Positions 45,052 through 55,454 of a DNA stretch of 64,000 nt are shown here, piece by piece; the stretch's first letter is position 1; each line of letters starts with the position of its first letter. The DNA is from Trametopsis cervina (lineage: Eukaryota > Basidiomycota > Agaricomycetes > Polyporales > Irpicaceae). The notes under the pieces were generated by a model. The model was given only the letters and a program-made list of their open reading frames with translations, was not told the origin of the DNA and ran no database searches. The stretch lies in assembly GCA_022385755.1 (NCBI GenBank), contig MU278359.1, forward strand, positions 434,001 to 498,000, given 5' to 3'. The position numbers and the translations under genes were made by a program.

Positions 45052-45729
45052 ATGGTCCGCAACCTCGTCTTTCGAATCCCACTCCTCCGAACACTGGTGC
45101 CGCGGGTGTCGAAACCTCTTCTGCCTCTCTCTCGGTTCGCCGCAGAGCCAGTAGTCTCTCTAACAAGACCAGGTGGACGGAGCAATCAGCGACTGTTCCA
45201 CCATATCCCTGCCCGTCTCACCTCATCGCGCTCCCCGTCTCCAAACGCACAAAGCGAGCCCCAGCTGCCACCGGATGCCTCACTATCACAGCGGCTTAAA
45301 TACCTCATAAAGTCGTACGGGTGGTATGCGCTCGGCGTATACCTGCTACTTGGGGTGGTGGATTTTGGCGTTGCATTCGCTGGCATAAATGTCCTCGGCG
45401 CGGACTACGTCGGACGCGTTGTCTCATCCGTCAAAGAGTATGCTTTGGCGTTCATACACACTAAGCCTGCCGATCCTGGCAGAGAAGACATGGACACTGC
45501 GAACCATGTCTCATCGGGAGGCTCAGAAGGATTCTGGGCCATGGTGGCACTCGCCTACACCATTCACAAGACACTCTTTGTCCCCGTTCGAGTCGGTCTG
45601 ACGGCGGCCGTGACGCCTCGGTTAGTAGGGTGGCTGAGGACACGGGGATGGGCGGGAGGCGCAGGCACAAGGAGAGCCGCGCAAGAGATGAGGGAGAGGA
45701 TCAGGAACAGGAGCAGCAGAGAGCAGTGA
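45052..45729 (+). CDS. DUF1279 (FAM210/NAT2-like) mitochondrial protein
   Basis: A single open exon of 225 residues. The N terminus is basic and Ser/Pro-rich, fitting mitochondrial import. The DUF1279 core starts LSQRLKYLIKSYGWYALGVY and shows VDFGVAFAGI, then ALAYTIHKTLFVPVRVGLTA and TPRLVGWLRTRGW, with two probable membrane helices. Yeast Nat2 and animal FAM210A/B share this domain; it is linked to mitochondrial function, though the biochemical role is unsettled. The C terminus is a basic helix. The start is the first ATG in frame with a plausible presequence. Neighbours are an accessory complex I subunit on one side and the RPEL gene on the other. Confidence 0.83.
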   Translation: MVRNLVFRIPLLRTLVPRVSKPLLPLSRFAAEPVVSLTRPGGRSNQRLFHHIPARLTSSRSPSPNAQSEPQLPPDASLSQRLKYLIKSYGWYALGVYLLLGVVDFGVAFAGINVLGADYVGRVVSSVKEYALAFIHTKPADPGREDMDTANHVSSGGSEGFWAMVALAYTIHKTLFVPVRVGLTAAVTPRLVGWLRTRGWAGGAGTRRAAQEMRERIRNRSSREQ

Positions 45730-45903
45730 AGTTGTTGGAGCTTTGCGTGCATGCACATTTATTGTAGGTACGTTGACCATGCATTCACAGGAGAGGGGAT
45801 GATACTAATACATGCTTCTTCTCCAGTCACAACCGTTCTGTTAATCTTACACACCATTTATCACGAAAGGAAGACAGACACCAAACCGTGCTAGGTGAGA
45901 CAA

Positions 45904-46429
45904 TCAGGCTGCTCCAGTAGCAGGTGAGTCTGGCTCTGTTGCAGGCAATTCAGCACTATGAGGAGGATAGAGAGGCATATAAAGAGCTGCTCACCGAGAA
46001 TGCCCTCGCGGACGAGTTCCTCTCGCTTGGGGCGCTGTAAAAGGGCCTGATCAAGTTTGTCCTGTGGGTGCGATTCGCGATAAACGTGAGTATCAACCGT
46101 ATATATGCGTCGGCAACTCACTTCAAGCTGCGATCTCTGCAACTTATCTCTCGCCGCCTGCAAGGAGGGCGCGACTTTGTCGTCTAGATCCGTCGTGGCG
46201 TCGATTCTTTATCAGCCTCCGGTGATCAATGTCGATGTGGGGAATGTGCACCTTTGAGTATGTTGCGCTCGACAAGCTCCTGCTTGTCCGGACGCTGAGT
46301 GAGACGCTTCTCAATGACCTCAACAGTATGTGGGTCGACAGAGAGCTTGCGCGTGGGTACTGGGCGGGTTGCAGCATCCGTAGTGGCGTTGGAATCAGCA
46401 GTAGTTGTCGCTAGAGTCAAAGGTGACAT
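45904..46429 (-). CDS. RPEL-repeat mini-protein
   Basis: Four exons encode about 112 residues. Two RPEL repeats are visible: IEKRLTQRPDKQELVERNIL and LDQALLQRPKREELVREGIL. The first ends at the intron starting GTGCAC; the second lies in its own exon. In animals RPEL motifs of MRTF and Phactr proteins bind G-actin through the RPxxxEL core, which both repeats keep. In fungi, small proteins made almost only of RPEL repeats are known but their role is not. No other domain is present; the N terminus is Thr/Ala-rich. The start at 46429 is the in-frame ATG nearest the repeats, with a further ATG upstream in a cysteine-rich stretch judged to be 5' UTR. Confidence 0.75.
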
Positions 46430-46850
46430 CGGGATGAATGAGACATTGCAGATACAATGAGTAGTGCATGATAGATAGCATGGAAATGCATACTCACACA
46501 TTCTGTGCAATGCTCTGAGGGGTGGAGGCAAAAGACAGGAGGTTGTGATAGCCAAAGTGGGTTGGCTACCGTATATGTATGACTGCGGTTGTCACGCCAG
46601 TGGGCCTCGTTTCTCCTAGAGCATGCCCGCTCTCAGACCCTCAAACGAGACACGCACTGAGCTCGTGCCTGCTGAGGGTAGCGTACAGCGTACAGACGCG
46701 GCAGCTCAGGAGACTAGTGCAATTAAGGGTTTGTAGGAGCATGTACAACACAGCCATATACTGTACACGCTGTTTGGGTGTGTAGGTTACAAACAGGTAC
46801 GAACAGCAACATGGGCCTAGCGGTCGAGTCGCAATATGAGTAGCAAGTAA

Positions 46851-47309
46851 TTACACCTGCAGCCAGAACTCGTCGTCCAGGCCCTTCGTCTCCCTCCTCT
46901 CTCGCGCCTTCCGCCTCGTTACCTCGAGGCCTCGGGCGTCGCGCTCGTGCCTATATCCAGCGATCTCCGTTCGAGCTTCCTTGATACTTTCACGTACACG
47001 CTGGACCTCCTTCATCACGTCGTTGTCCATCCTTTCTAACAGATCCAGAAGCGAGATAATCTGTCGAGGGGGGATGTGTAGCGGAGGTGCAGCCGGAAGA
47101 GACTTTTCACGATCACAAGGTTGGGCGGGTTTTACTGCGACAGCCTGCGTTCGTCGGGGAGGACTGAAACAGAGGTTTGGCAGCGGTTTGAGAGTCCCTT
47201 GGGCGACGAGGGTGGCAAAGAAGTCTTCAGTTAATGCGGCGCCTCCCACGAGAGGCGACAGAGGGATATTCAGCGGCAGAAAGGGCGTCGGATTGGAGGA
47301 GGAGGCCAT
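46851..47309 (-). CDS. Hypothetical coiled-coil protein
   Basis: A single exon of 152 residues. The N terminus is Pro/Leu-rich (FLPLNIPLSPLVGG). A central basic and Pro-rich part follows. Residues about 85-145 are a likely coiled coil (LLDLLERMDNDVMKEVQRVR, SIKEARTEIAGYRHERDARG). It ends LDDEFWLQV. Composition is clearly protein-like and the frame is clean. I do not recognise a family. It could belong to a small adaptor of a larger complex, but nothing here says which. Confidence 0.62.
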   Translation of the reverse strand: MASSSNPTPFLPLNIPLSPLVGGAALTEDFFATLVAQGTLKPLPNLCFSPPRRTQAVAVKPAQPCDREKSLPAAPPLHIPPRQIISLLDLLERMDNDVMKEVQRVRESIKEARTEIAGYRHERDARGLEVTRRKARERRETKGLDDEFWLQV

Positions 47310-47633
47310 GATGCAAATCCAGAATGTACAATGCAGTGGTGAGTCTCGCCTGCGAGATGTTCTTGACGTATGCAGACAGATCCCAGAGAACTAGAGTGCT
47401 GTTGCGTGAACAAGTAGGGTGACGATAGGGCGAGCGTAGACTGGTCAAAGAGAGGTTAGGAGCGTAGTCGTCGAGCCTGCGACTATGTGGATGATGTGGG
47501 CGAGCTCGTGGTATGAGTCGTCGTAGGGTGTCGTCGTGAGAGCAGTTGAAACGGGGAGTCGTCGGACGAACGGCAGGGCATATGTTTCGGGAGTTGCCGA
47601 CGTAACAACTTTTACGGTTTGCCCTCTCAATCG

Positions 47634-47762
47634 ATGCACAGGGAATACAGAGACTCATCTCTCTTCATCTCCACCATTTCATGCATCCTCACAACCCTCA
47701 CTTTCCGTACTACAAAAAAGCCCTGCGATAGCGTCCCAAAATCTATTTTTTGGCCTGCATAA
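47634..47762 (+). promoter_or_regulatory. Upstream ORF in the SPE2 leader
   Basis: A 42-codon frame starting MHREYRDSS and ending FWPA, whose TAA ends 3 nt before the SPE2 ATG. AdoMet decarboxylase messages in animals and plants are repressed through upstream ORFs when polyamines are high, so this is a plausible control element. The transcript start is unknown. Confidence 0.35.
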
Positions 47763-47765
47763 CGC

Positions 47766-49331
47766 ATGGAGGACGTCCAGTCTTCAGGACCATTCGAGGG
47801 CCCCGAAAAGCTCCTCGAAGTCTGGTTTGCCCCTTCTCCCGCTGACCTCCCCGATGCGTCGGAGGCTGTCAATGGAAAGCTGGGCCTTAGGAAGGTCCCC
47901 AGGGCGGTGTGGGAGGAGATGCTAGACATCGTCAAGTGTAAAATCCTGTCCGCTATCGAGGGCACCGAGATGGATGCCTATCTCCTCAGGTGAGTCGAAG
48001 CAGCGTTGCCGGCAGTTTAAAAAAATTCTTTCATTCCTCTGCCACGTATACGGTTCCTGCGCCAAGCCAATAGTCGTTGGGGCATTCTTTGCGAGCAGTT
48101 GACCGGTCGTCGGCTCAGTGCATATGAAGAAAACGGCCTCCATCAATCATACTATATTTCCTCATTTGCTTCCTATGATTGGCCGCCTTGCGCTCTTTCG
48201 TGGAACTTGCCGCAGATGCTAACCGCCCTTTCTCCGGATAGTGAATCTTCGTTATTCGTGTCTCCGCACCGTCTCATCCTCAAGACGTGCGGGACTACAT
48301 TGAATCTCTTGGGACTTCCCCGAATCCTCGAAATTGCGAAGGAACACGCTTCCCTTCCGTCCGTCTATCGCTGCTTCTACTCTCGCAAGGCGTTCATGTT
48401 CCCCGAACGTCAGATGGGTCCCCACAGGGATTGGAGGGCCGAGGTTGAGTATCTTGACCAGATATTCCCCAAGGGCGCCGCGTATACTGTAGGGAAAGTG
48501 AACGGAGATCACTGGCTGCTCTACATGACCACTCCTGGCGAGAACTCGTCCGTGTCATCTACAGCACCCAACTCGCCTGCAACCTTACCTACGCCACTTG
48601 TGGATGCAGACGAAGATACCCACCCGACGGACCTGGCAGACTACGCCAAGGTGGATTACACCATTGAGATCCTCATGACCCACCTGTCCGCTTCTGCCCG
48701 TGAGCAGTTTGATCACGCGTCATCCCTAGAAGTCGTCGAGTCCAACCCATCGAAGCACGCGGCGGACTTGTCGTCATCCATCGGCATCGCAGACTTGTTT
48801 CCCCCACAGATGACTAGTCTGGATGCGTACTCGTTCTTCCCTTGCGGCTACTCAGCGAATGCGCTTCTCACTTGGAGCGAAGACGCCGGAAAAGACCTGA
48901 GCCAAAGCGGCGAGGGTTATTACACCATTCACGTCACCCCGGAAGAAGGCTACTCGTACGCCAGCTTCGAATGCAACGTTCCTCTGCCTACCACTCCGTC
49001 TCCACAACGAAGCAAAGTCCCAGACTTGAAAACGCTTATACGTCGTGTGGTCAGCATCTTCCAGCCTGGGAAACTGACACTTACCCTATTTGTCTCGAGC
49101 GAGGATAATGCCAATGCCGAAGAAGAGGAGGGCGAGAGTGCGGTAGAAGCCGCCCAGAGGGCATTCCGAGCTGCCCTGACGGTGCCAAAGATTATGAATG
49201 GCACCAATGGCACTAACGGTGTCGGCGGTGCCTCCAGCAATTTTTCGGGGCTTTACAGGCGCACTGACAAGATCAACTACGAATTCGGGGGTTATGACCT
49301 AGCGTTCGCATCCTTCGAGCTTCGTCAGTGA
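47766..49331 (+). CDS. SPE2: S-adenosylmethionine decarboxylase proenzyme
   Basis: Two exons (47766-47989 and 48242-49331) give 437 residues. The enzyme decarboxylates AdoMet to supply aminopropyl groups for spermidine and spermine. N-terminal FEGPEKLLEVWF is the family start. The self-cleavage site LSESSLFV places the bond between E76 and S77, giving the pyruvoyl group on the alpha chain. RLILKTCGTT carries the catalytic Cys region, followed by FMFPERQMGPHRDW and VNGDHWLLYM. The 252-nt intron, unusually long here, splits the codon of S75, two residues before the processing point; its acceptor has a CTAAC branch site. The C-terminal part has low-complexity insertions (Ser/Thr-Pro and Asn-Gly-Thr). 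Cytosolic. Confidence 0.93.
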
Positions 49332-50576
49332 TGCTGGTACATCACACCTCGATGTCGTACCTTTACCGCCCTATCCCAACCTGGAATTGGATCTAGAATC
49401 AGAAGAAACAGAACGATGCGACTCATTTATCCACACCAAAACTTCTTCTGTACGACATGATACGTGATACGATCTGCCAAAACCTCTAGCGCACTAATCT
49501 TCTTTGTTGCTTTCTCAATTCTAGCATGTAAAACACATTGTATCTTCTTACCGATTTAGTCTTTATGATATTGCTGCTGCAGTCTTCTGATTGGTACGTG
49601 GTTAGTAGCCTGGCACGGGGCGAGGGAACGTTCTGGTGCGTGCTGCCCGGGAGAAGTGGTGCATCATGCGCGGCCAGTTAGGCTGTCGGTTGACGATTGT
49701 GTACCGGTCGGCAGTGCAAAAGTACGCAGTATACCCGTGCACATGAATAGCCGTACGTTCTCCTGGTATCAGCCTGGCACATGCTCACGTCTCTTCCGCA
49801 ATGACGAGAATTCTATTGCCGTCAGGCGACGCTCAGACCTTGGAGTTGGGCCTGCTGTCGGCGGTTATCGCTTTGCGAATGAAATGAGGATGGCAACAAT
49901 GTAGGTGCGAGCTGTCGGCTGAGTCACATACGAGCTGACAAGCATATACCTTCTTTGATTCGCAACAGTGGTCGTTCTGCGGTGTTCGTCGGCAACAAGG
50001 CGTTCAAGATGACTGAAAGCTGAACTACAGTAATATCCGGAATAGGCAGGTCTGGCATCAAAAAGATCCGCGCTGAACCACTGAAATGGCCTGGAGGGAC
50101 TCGGTTTATACTCTTCTGCTCTATACTGCGTGTGTCTGCAGAAGCAGGAGCGGGGTATGGGGATCTCGCTATCCAGTGAGTCTCGTTTTGCCTATCACTG
50201 CCCCACTTTTCCTGATCTCTTTTCAAACTCTGGCAGGCCAACCTGTGAGAATTCATGCTCGACACCTCAGCTGTGGCACTGTTCGCGTGTTCTTGTATCA
50301 CCTTCTCTAATTCAATCACTGAGACAGCGTCTTAGGCCTGCAAGGCACCGAAGACTGCCTTGTCGCATTAGGTCACCCGGACCACAGATGGATACCTGCG
50401 TAGTCTTTGCCGTACATCACTCCCAACCATTGCACCTGGAATGTATCAAGACGGCCTATATCCTCCCAGCGCTCGGATGCCCATCGGCCTGCCGTACAGC
50501 TCAACAGAATATATGGCTCCCTACAAATACGTGTTCCTCAACTCGACCCGGACCCTATCCACATTCCTTTCGAGTC
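49332..50576. other. Intergenic, SPE2 3' flank and PP2C promoter
   Basis: About 1.25 kb. ORFs here (49924-50319 minus, 50130 onward plus upstream of the PP2C start) show no recognisable domain. An upstream non-coding or coding exon of the PP2C gene could lie in the right part. Confidence 0.45.
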
Positions 50577-52077
50577 ATGCACCCAGTCGTCCAACTACAT
50601 CCGGCTACTGCAGCAGACACTAGACTCGCCTACGAAGAGATAAAGGACATTGGGATCACCGACCTAGGCCGCGGAGAACCCTACAAGTGGGCTTATCGTA
50701 TACTGAAGGAACCAAGTTTGACAGAAGAGCTTGCCCGTCTGTCATTGCCATACACACATCGGGATGTCGACAGTATTACGTTTCAACCTTGCAGGAGCTA
50801 TGAGGCGCGCACACAAGACCGCCATGATATACAGACGTGGACAAACGCCGGTGGCTCCTGGACATTTACGGGTATATTTGATGGTACGCCGTTTCCTAAT
50901 ATCATCGCAGAGTCGACACATAGCTGACGTCGGGTTTCCTGCAAATTCAGGCCACATGAATCACGAGACGGTCGACTATACTGTTCGTAAGTTGCCCGAG
51001 AGCTTACGGCAGTCTCTGGAGGCCCTTTGTAGAACACGGCCCACGTTCTCTCCTGATGCCATTTCGGAGTTGCTGTCGATGACTATGGCATCTGTCGACC
51101 AGACTCTGATGTCAGACTTCCGCAACCTGTTTCCAGGTGGAGACCGATTCTTAAAGCATGCCAGCCCAGAGCAATTAAAACAGGCCATCAATGACGTTGA
51201 TGACGGTGGTACTTTCTATACCACCATCGCCCGAATGCTCGGAGGGACCACAGCTCTCATCACCCTTTTCCACCAGAATACCGATAATTTATGGGTGGCA
51301 AACCTAGGAGACTGCTGCGCAGGTATGTGAAGCAACCTGGTTCTTCCGGCATACAGTTGATGCTGATCCTGATCATCTAGTTCTGGGGCGCAGAGATGCT
51401 AAGTCATGGAAAGCTACAACTATTAATACACTTCACAATGGGAGCAATGCAGCTGAACTCCAGCGAATTCGCTCTGAGCATCACGGAGAATCTGAGTGCA
51501 TCCTGAACGGACGCGTACTTGGCTGGCTAGCTCCTACGCGAGGTGCGCAATATGTCCGTGTCCGTGTTCGGGATCTCATAGGCATTCATGACATCTTACA
51601 GCCATCGGAGATGGGTGGCTTAAGTTTCCCGCCATATACACTGAGAAGGTTTTCTCGAAAGTAGAGGCACCTTGGATGACTGCACATTCACTAGAAAAAT
51701 ACGTTCCTCTTATCAAAACACCACCATATGTCTCAGGGAAACCGGAAGTCTATCATCGCAAAATCCGCCGAGACCGTAGACACGGCAGCAACGCGGGAGA
51801 GGCATTTTTGATAACATGCTCCGACGGCCTTCTCGACCTTACAGCAGACACGTTTGATCGCACTGTTGAGCGTCGTGTAAACCGATGGGTCAACATCGTC
51901 GGCGAGGAACTAGACAAGGAATTGTTAGAGCGCAGACAAAGAACGAACCTTGCTCTCAAACTGCTTCGAGACGCGATCGGTGGTGACGACCTACATCTAG
52001 CATCGCGGACTTTGACAGTGGAGATGGAGGAAAAATGGATAGATGACACTACCATCATCGTGCAAAGGTTTATATAG
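50577..52077 (+). CDS. PP2C-like protein phosphatase, copy 1
   Basis: Four exons (50577-50883, 50951-51322, 51381-51542, 51602-52077) give 438 residues. PPM/PP2C phosphatases remove phosphate from Ser/Thr using two metal ions. Motifs: FTGIFDGH at the metal-binding Asp, GGTTALITLF, LWVANLGDCCAGV, LAPTRAIGDGWLKFP, LITCSDGLLDL, and the final WIDDTTIIVQRF with the metal-binding Asp pair. The usual DGHGG is DGHMN here, and LGDSRA is LGDCCA. The general layout with a helical insertion after the first motif resembles pyruvate dehydrogenase phosphatase-type PP2Cs. The start ATG at 50577 gives MHPVVQLHPATAADT; an upstream extension of the frame looks non-coding. Paralogue of 62360-63744. Activity is likely but the altered motifs leave some doubt. 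Confidence 0.82.
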
Positions 52078-52262
52078 GATAGACATGTTAATGTACAATA
52101 GCGAGTTCAAGTACACGGAAATGTACACAGGGAACAACCATCTGAATGTACGACCCAGCCACATTGCCACGACGGATGGACCAACCAATAATACCCAAGG
52201 AAGATATGCTGCACAGATAGATAGGAGCACAGTATAAGATCGCACATGACGGTGCCATATTA

Positions 52263-53920
52263 TTATCTTTTTGTCGCACGATTGGTCCCGGAGGTTGAGC
52301 CTTCTTCTTCAGCAGCAGCTGCCGCTGCTGCTGCTCGTGTAGCCTGTCCCTTTGCTCGAAGTTTACAAAGCGGGCATAGACGAAGGAACAGCTCAACCAT
52401 CGGCCACGTGATTGTGGCCTGATGAACAAGAGGCAGTCAGCGGATATAGCAAATGAAAAGCTACGAAATACTTACTATACCAATTCTGCGCGCCTCAAAT
52501 AACATTGTCGAAGACGTCCCGTGATTTCGATGAGTGTACACCAAGACGTCATAGATCTGGTTGTGTACAGGCACTCTCTCAAAGACTGCTGCTGCTTCAA
52601 GGGCGCTTGATCCGTTCTCCAAATTCTTGGTATCCGGTGTGGCGCTCGCCTCGCCGTCGGTGCGAACAATGTAATTGGCGCGCAGCTTTTCTTCGTCAGC
52701 GGAATTCATATTGAAGAAAGCATCGCGGGGCAACAGAATGAGATGATGTTTTCTGGAGCCCGCACGAGCATGGTGACACGACGCCCACACTCTTAATCGA
52801 GTTGGAAGTTCGGCAACCAGACCTTCTGAAACTGCACGGGCGATGTCGGAGTATACTTCTGGAGGAAATGTGGCCGTTTCTCGCAACTCTGGAGAGAGGC
52901 TGCTGACAAATCGATTGAGAGCTTCGTCAAATGCGTGACGCGTCGGCATTTCAATGGCGTTCACTCCATTCAGAGCAGTGATCACCGACTCTGGGAGGGG
53001 AGAGAACGAAATGTGGGTCCATGGATCGATGTGCGGCGTGGTGACAATCATGCCCTAGAGAGCAAAATTATGAAAACCTTGACTCCCATGCACCCAACGA
53101 AGTTATCAAACATACCCATGTGAAATTACCATCATTGCTCGACTTCTGATATCCGAAATCAGCGAGCTTTGTGTCAACATGGTCTTCTCCGTCGAGCAAC
53201 GCGGGGGAATGTGGCGGGATATACTGCCGGATTTGAGGTTCGGTTCGAATCTCGCCCTCGAACACGTGGTTTCCACCATGACCATGGCCCGTATGTGAGC
53301 TACGCGAGCCTCCTGGGCCAGCATGCATATCCGAGACTAGGAACGAGGCTGTCTTTGCGGCATACGGGGCCACAGGTCTATCCCTGGTGGTGATATGGTC
53401 CGAGGGGACTTTGTGGCGCTTCTTAGGTGTATAGTTGCAGTCTGTCTCATTGTCTTCTGCGCAATGATTACAGACGGGGAGATTCCTATCGCACTGTATC
53501 GACTTTGTAGAGGTCCACGTATTATCGTTGAGAATAATAGAACGAACCTTCAGATTTTTGAGGCGACAACGGTCACATCTTGGTATACCTCTATGGGCAG
53601 GAGTGGGCAAAGGGGTATATTTACATTCTCTCCCATTCGCCCAAGCGCAGTGATTACACGTGGGAAGAACCCTGTCGCACTGACTGCAGTCGGTTCTCCG
53701 CCCCCAATGCAAGTGTGTTGAAACATACCTTAAGGTTGTTCATCCGACAATGATCACACCTTGGTTTCCCCCTTCGCCCCTTCCATTGTGATTGACGAGC
53801 CATGTACATCTTGGGGTTTGGAATCCTGATAGTGAGTTGGCTGTCATCGCCCGACTCTGCGGCGGATTCTGATCCGTCCTGGGAGCCTGCTGCGCTTGCA
53901 AATTCCTCTGGTTGCTCCAT
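52263..53920 (-). CDS. Tandem Zn2Cys6 protein with integrase-type H2C2 zinc motif
   Basis: Five exons (53920-53729, 53679-53548, 53493-53116, 53054-52476, 52418-52263) give 478 residues. Two fungal binuclear clusters sit back to back. The first is PRCDHCRMNNLK joined to CDRVLPTCNHCAWANGREC; the second is PRCDRCRLKNLK joined to CDRNLPVCNHCAEDNETDC. Each is cut by an intron at the same point, right after NLK, phase 0. Such clusters bind DNA in fungal regulators. The middle 300 residues are unassigned. The C-terminal part NQIYDVLVYTHRNHG to ELFLRLCPLCKLRAKG has the spacing of the H2C2 zinc motif of retroelement integrases, then a run of Ala and an acidic tail. A nuclear regulator is likely. The C-terminal call is an inference from motif only. 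Confidence 0.78.
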
Positions 53921-55454
53921 TATAGCTCTGCCCAGCGGATGAAAATCGAATCGAAGGCCGTGGGATATACGAGCTACTGTTAACGGGCAGAGTCGTCCTC
54001 GATCAGGCTCAGGTGGCCCGTCCTGAGTACCTTTGCAATAGTGCCACTGATGCTAGATTGACACAAACCCGTCAGCTTGCGTGACCTTCAAGACGATGTT
54101 TTCGAGAGCGGAAGGGAAGAGGGGGAAGGAGGGCGGGAGAGGATGATTGAGGTCCTGGCGTGGTTTGTACTCGTAAGACACCAAATTTGGCCAACGGTGA
54201 ATGAACCTTCATGAGAAGCGTGACATGTGACCGGTCCGGTCACTACCTACGAAATAGTAAATCCGTTCTCTCGATCTTTGACAGATAAAACAAGAGGCTG
54301 CTATGAACCTTTGTCGCAAAAAGCAAACGACCATCACACGTAGCCAGTCTAGACTGCGGCAACTTGTAACTTTCGTGAAAATGGGGCAAGGCCACATAAA
54401 GAGCGTGATCGCGCCGCCATCTCGGCATATACCGATGTTTCCTAGTTACCCCTTTCGTCCTAACCATCAGCTCGACTTTGTGACGCTTTCGACGTTTTTC
54501 GCTACATACACAGCTGTGGTAGCATACGAAAAAGTTCTGTCAGCAATACCTATGCTCGTCTAGGTGGCTGCGATAGGTATGTATTTATTTATACTGCAAC
54601 ACCCTCCACCGCCTTCTCACGCTAGTACGTGATTTACCCCTTTCTTCCTTCCAATCTTCCCGGGGCCACAGCTCGAAATCAATGTGAGCGTTCATCTGCT
54701 GGCTATGTATACTCCTCTTTTCTCTCACTACATATGCCCCCCCTGAAGTGCAACTTATGGAAGCGGACATGCCCGGGCTTTATTAGTGCTTGATGTCTGT
54801 ATGACAGCGACAAATTGGGATGTCTTCGATTATATACGTCCTTGCAATACCACTGGTTAGATATGCATTAAGCACCCCGGTTTCAACATATGCATATTTG
54901 TAAGATTTCGGGTAAGTATTTTCAGCAATTCACGTCGACGTATGTATGTAAGGTTGATTCCAAACGGCCTTCCGTTTCTAACCGCCAACCGGAGATACTG
55001 TACGTCAAATCTATTATACATATCGCTCATTGTACCGTTGCCCGTGCACTGTACAGTGAAAGCACAGGGACGACTCTGAGAACAACACCACTGCGCCATA
55101 CGTGTTCCACGCCCACCAAGATACACGGCGGCTGGCTTGCGCTAGTATCAGCTCCCCCACCTGACATGACAGAAGGCTGCTGGGAACCGATAAATACTGG
55201 ACACCGGGGCCAACAAACAACAGCCTGAAGTCCTTAGTACAGAGAACGTTCCAAGTTGCGCACAGTTGATCTCAGGCCACGTGAGATCGAGCGGAATGCA
55301 CGGAGCGCTGACGCCGGCTCCGAAGTACAGATTACTCACAATCCGCATTTTATCTTGTCAACTTTCCTGCGCTTTGACTTCAACTTACCACCACCACTCT
55401 CGCATCCGGTTCGCAAAGACACTCATTGTATCGTTACTCATCAACTGTATCAAT
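53921..55454. other. Divergent intergenic region, Zn2Cys6 gene / REI1
   Basis: About 1.5 kb. Several short ORFs (for example 54303-54563 plus) without recognisable features. No RNA gene or repeat seen. Confidence 0.5.

Noticed and set aside
49924..50319. 131-codon minus ORF between SPE2 and PP2C copy 1
   Set aside because: No recognisable motif and no consistent gene structure.
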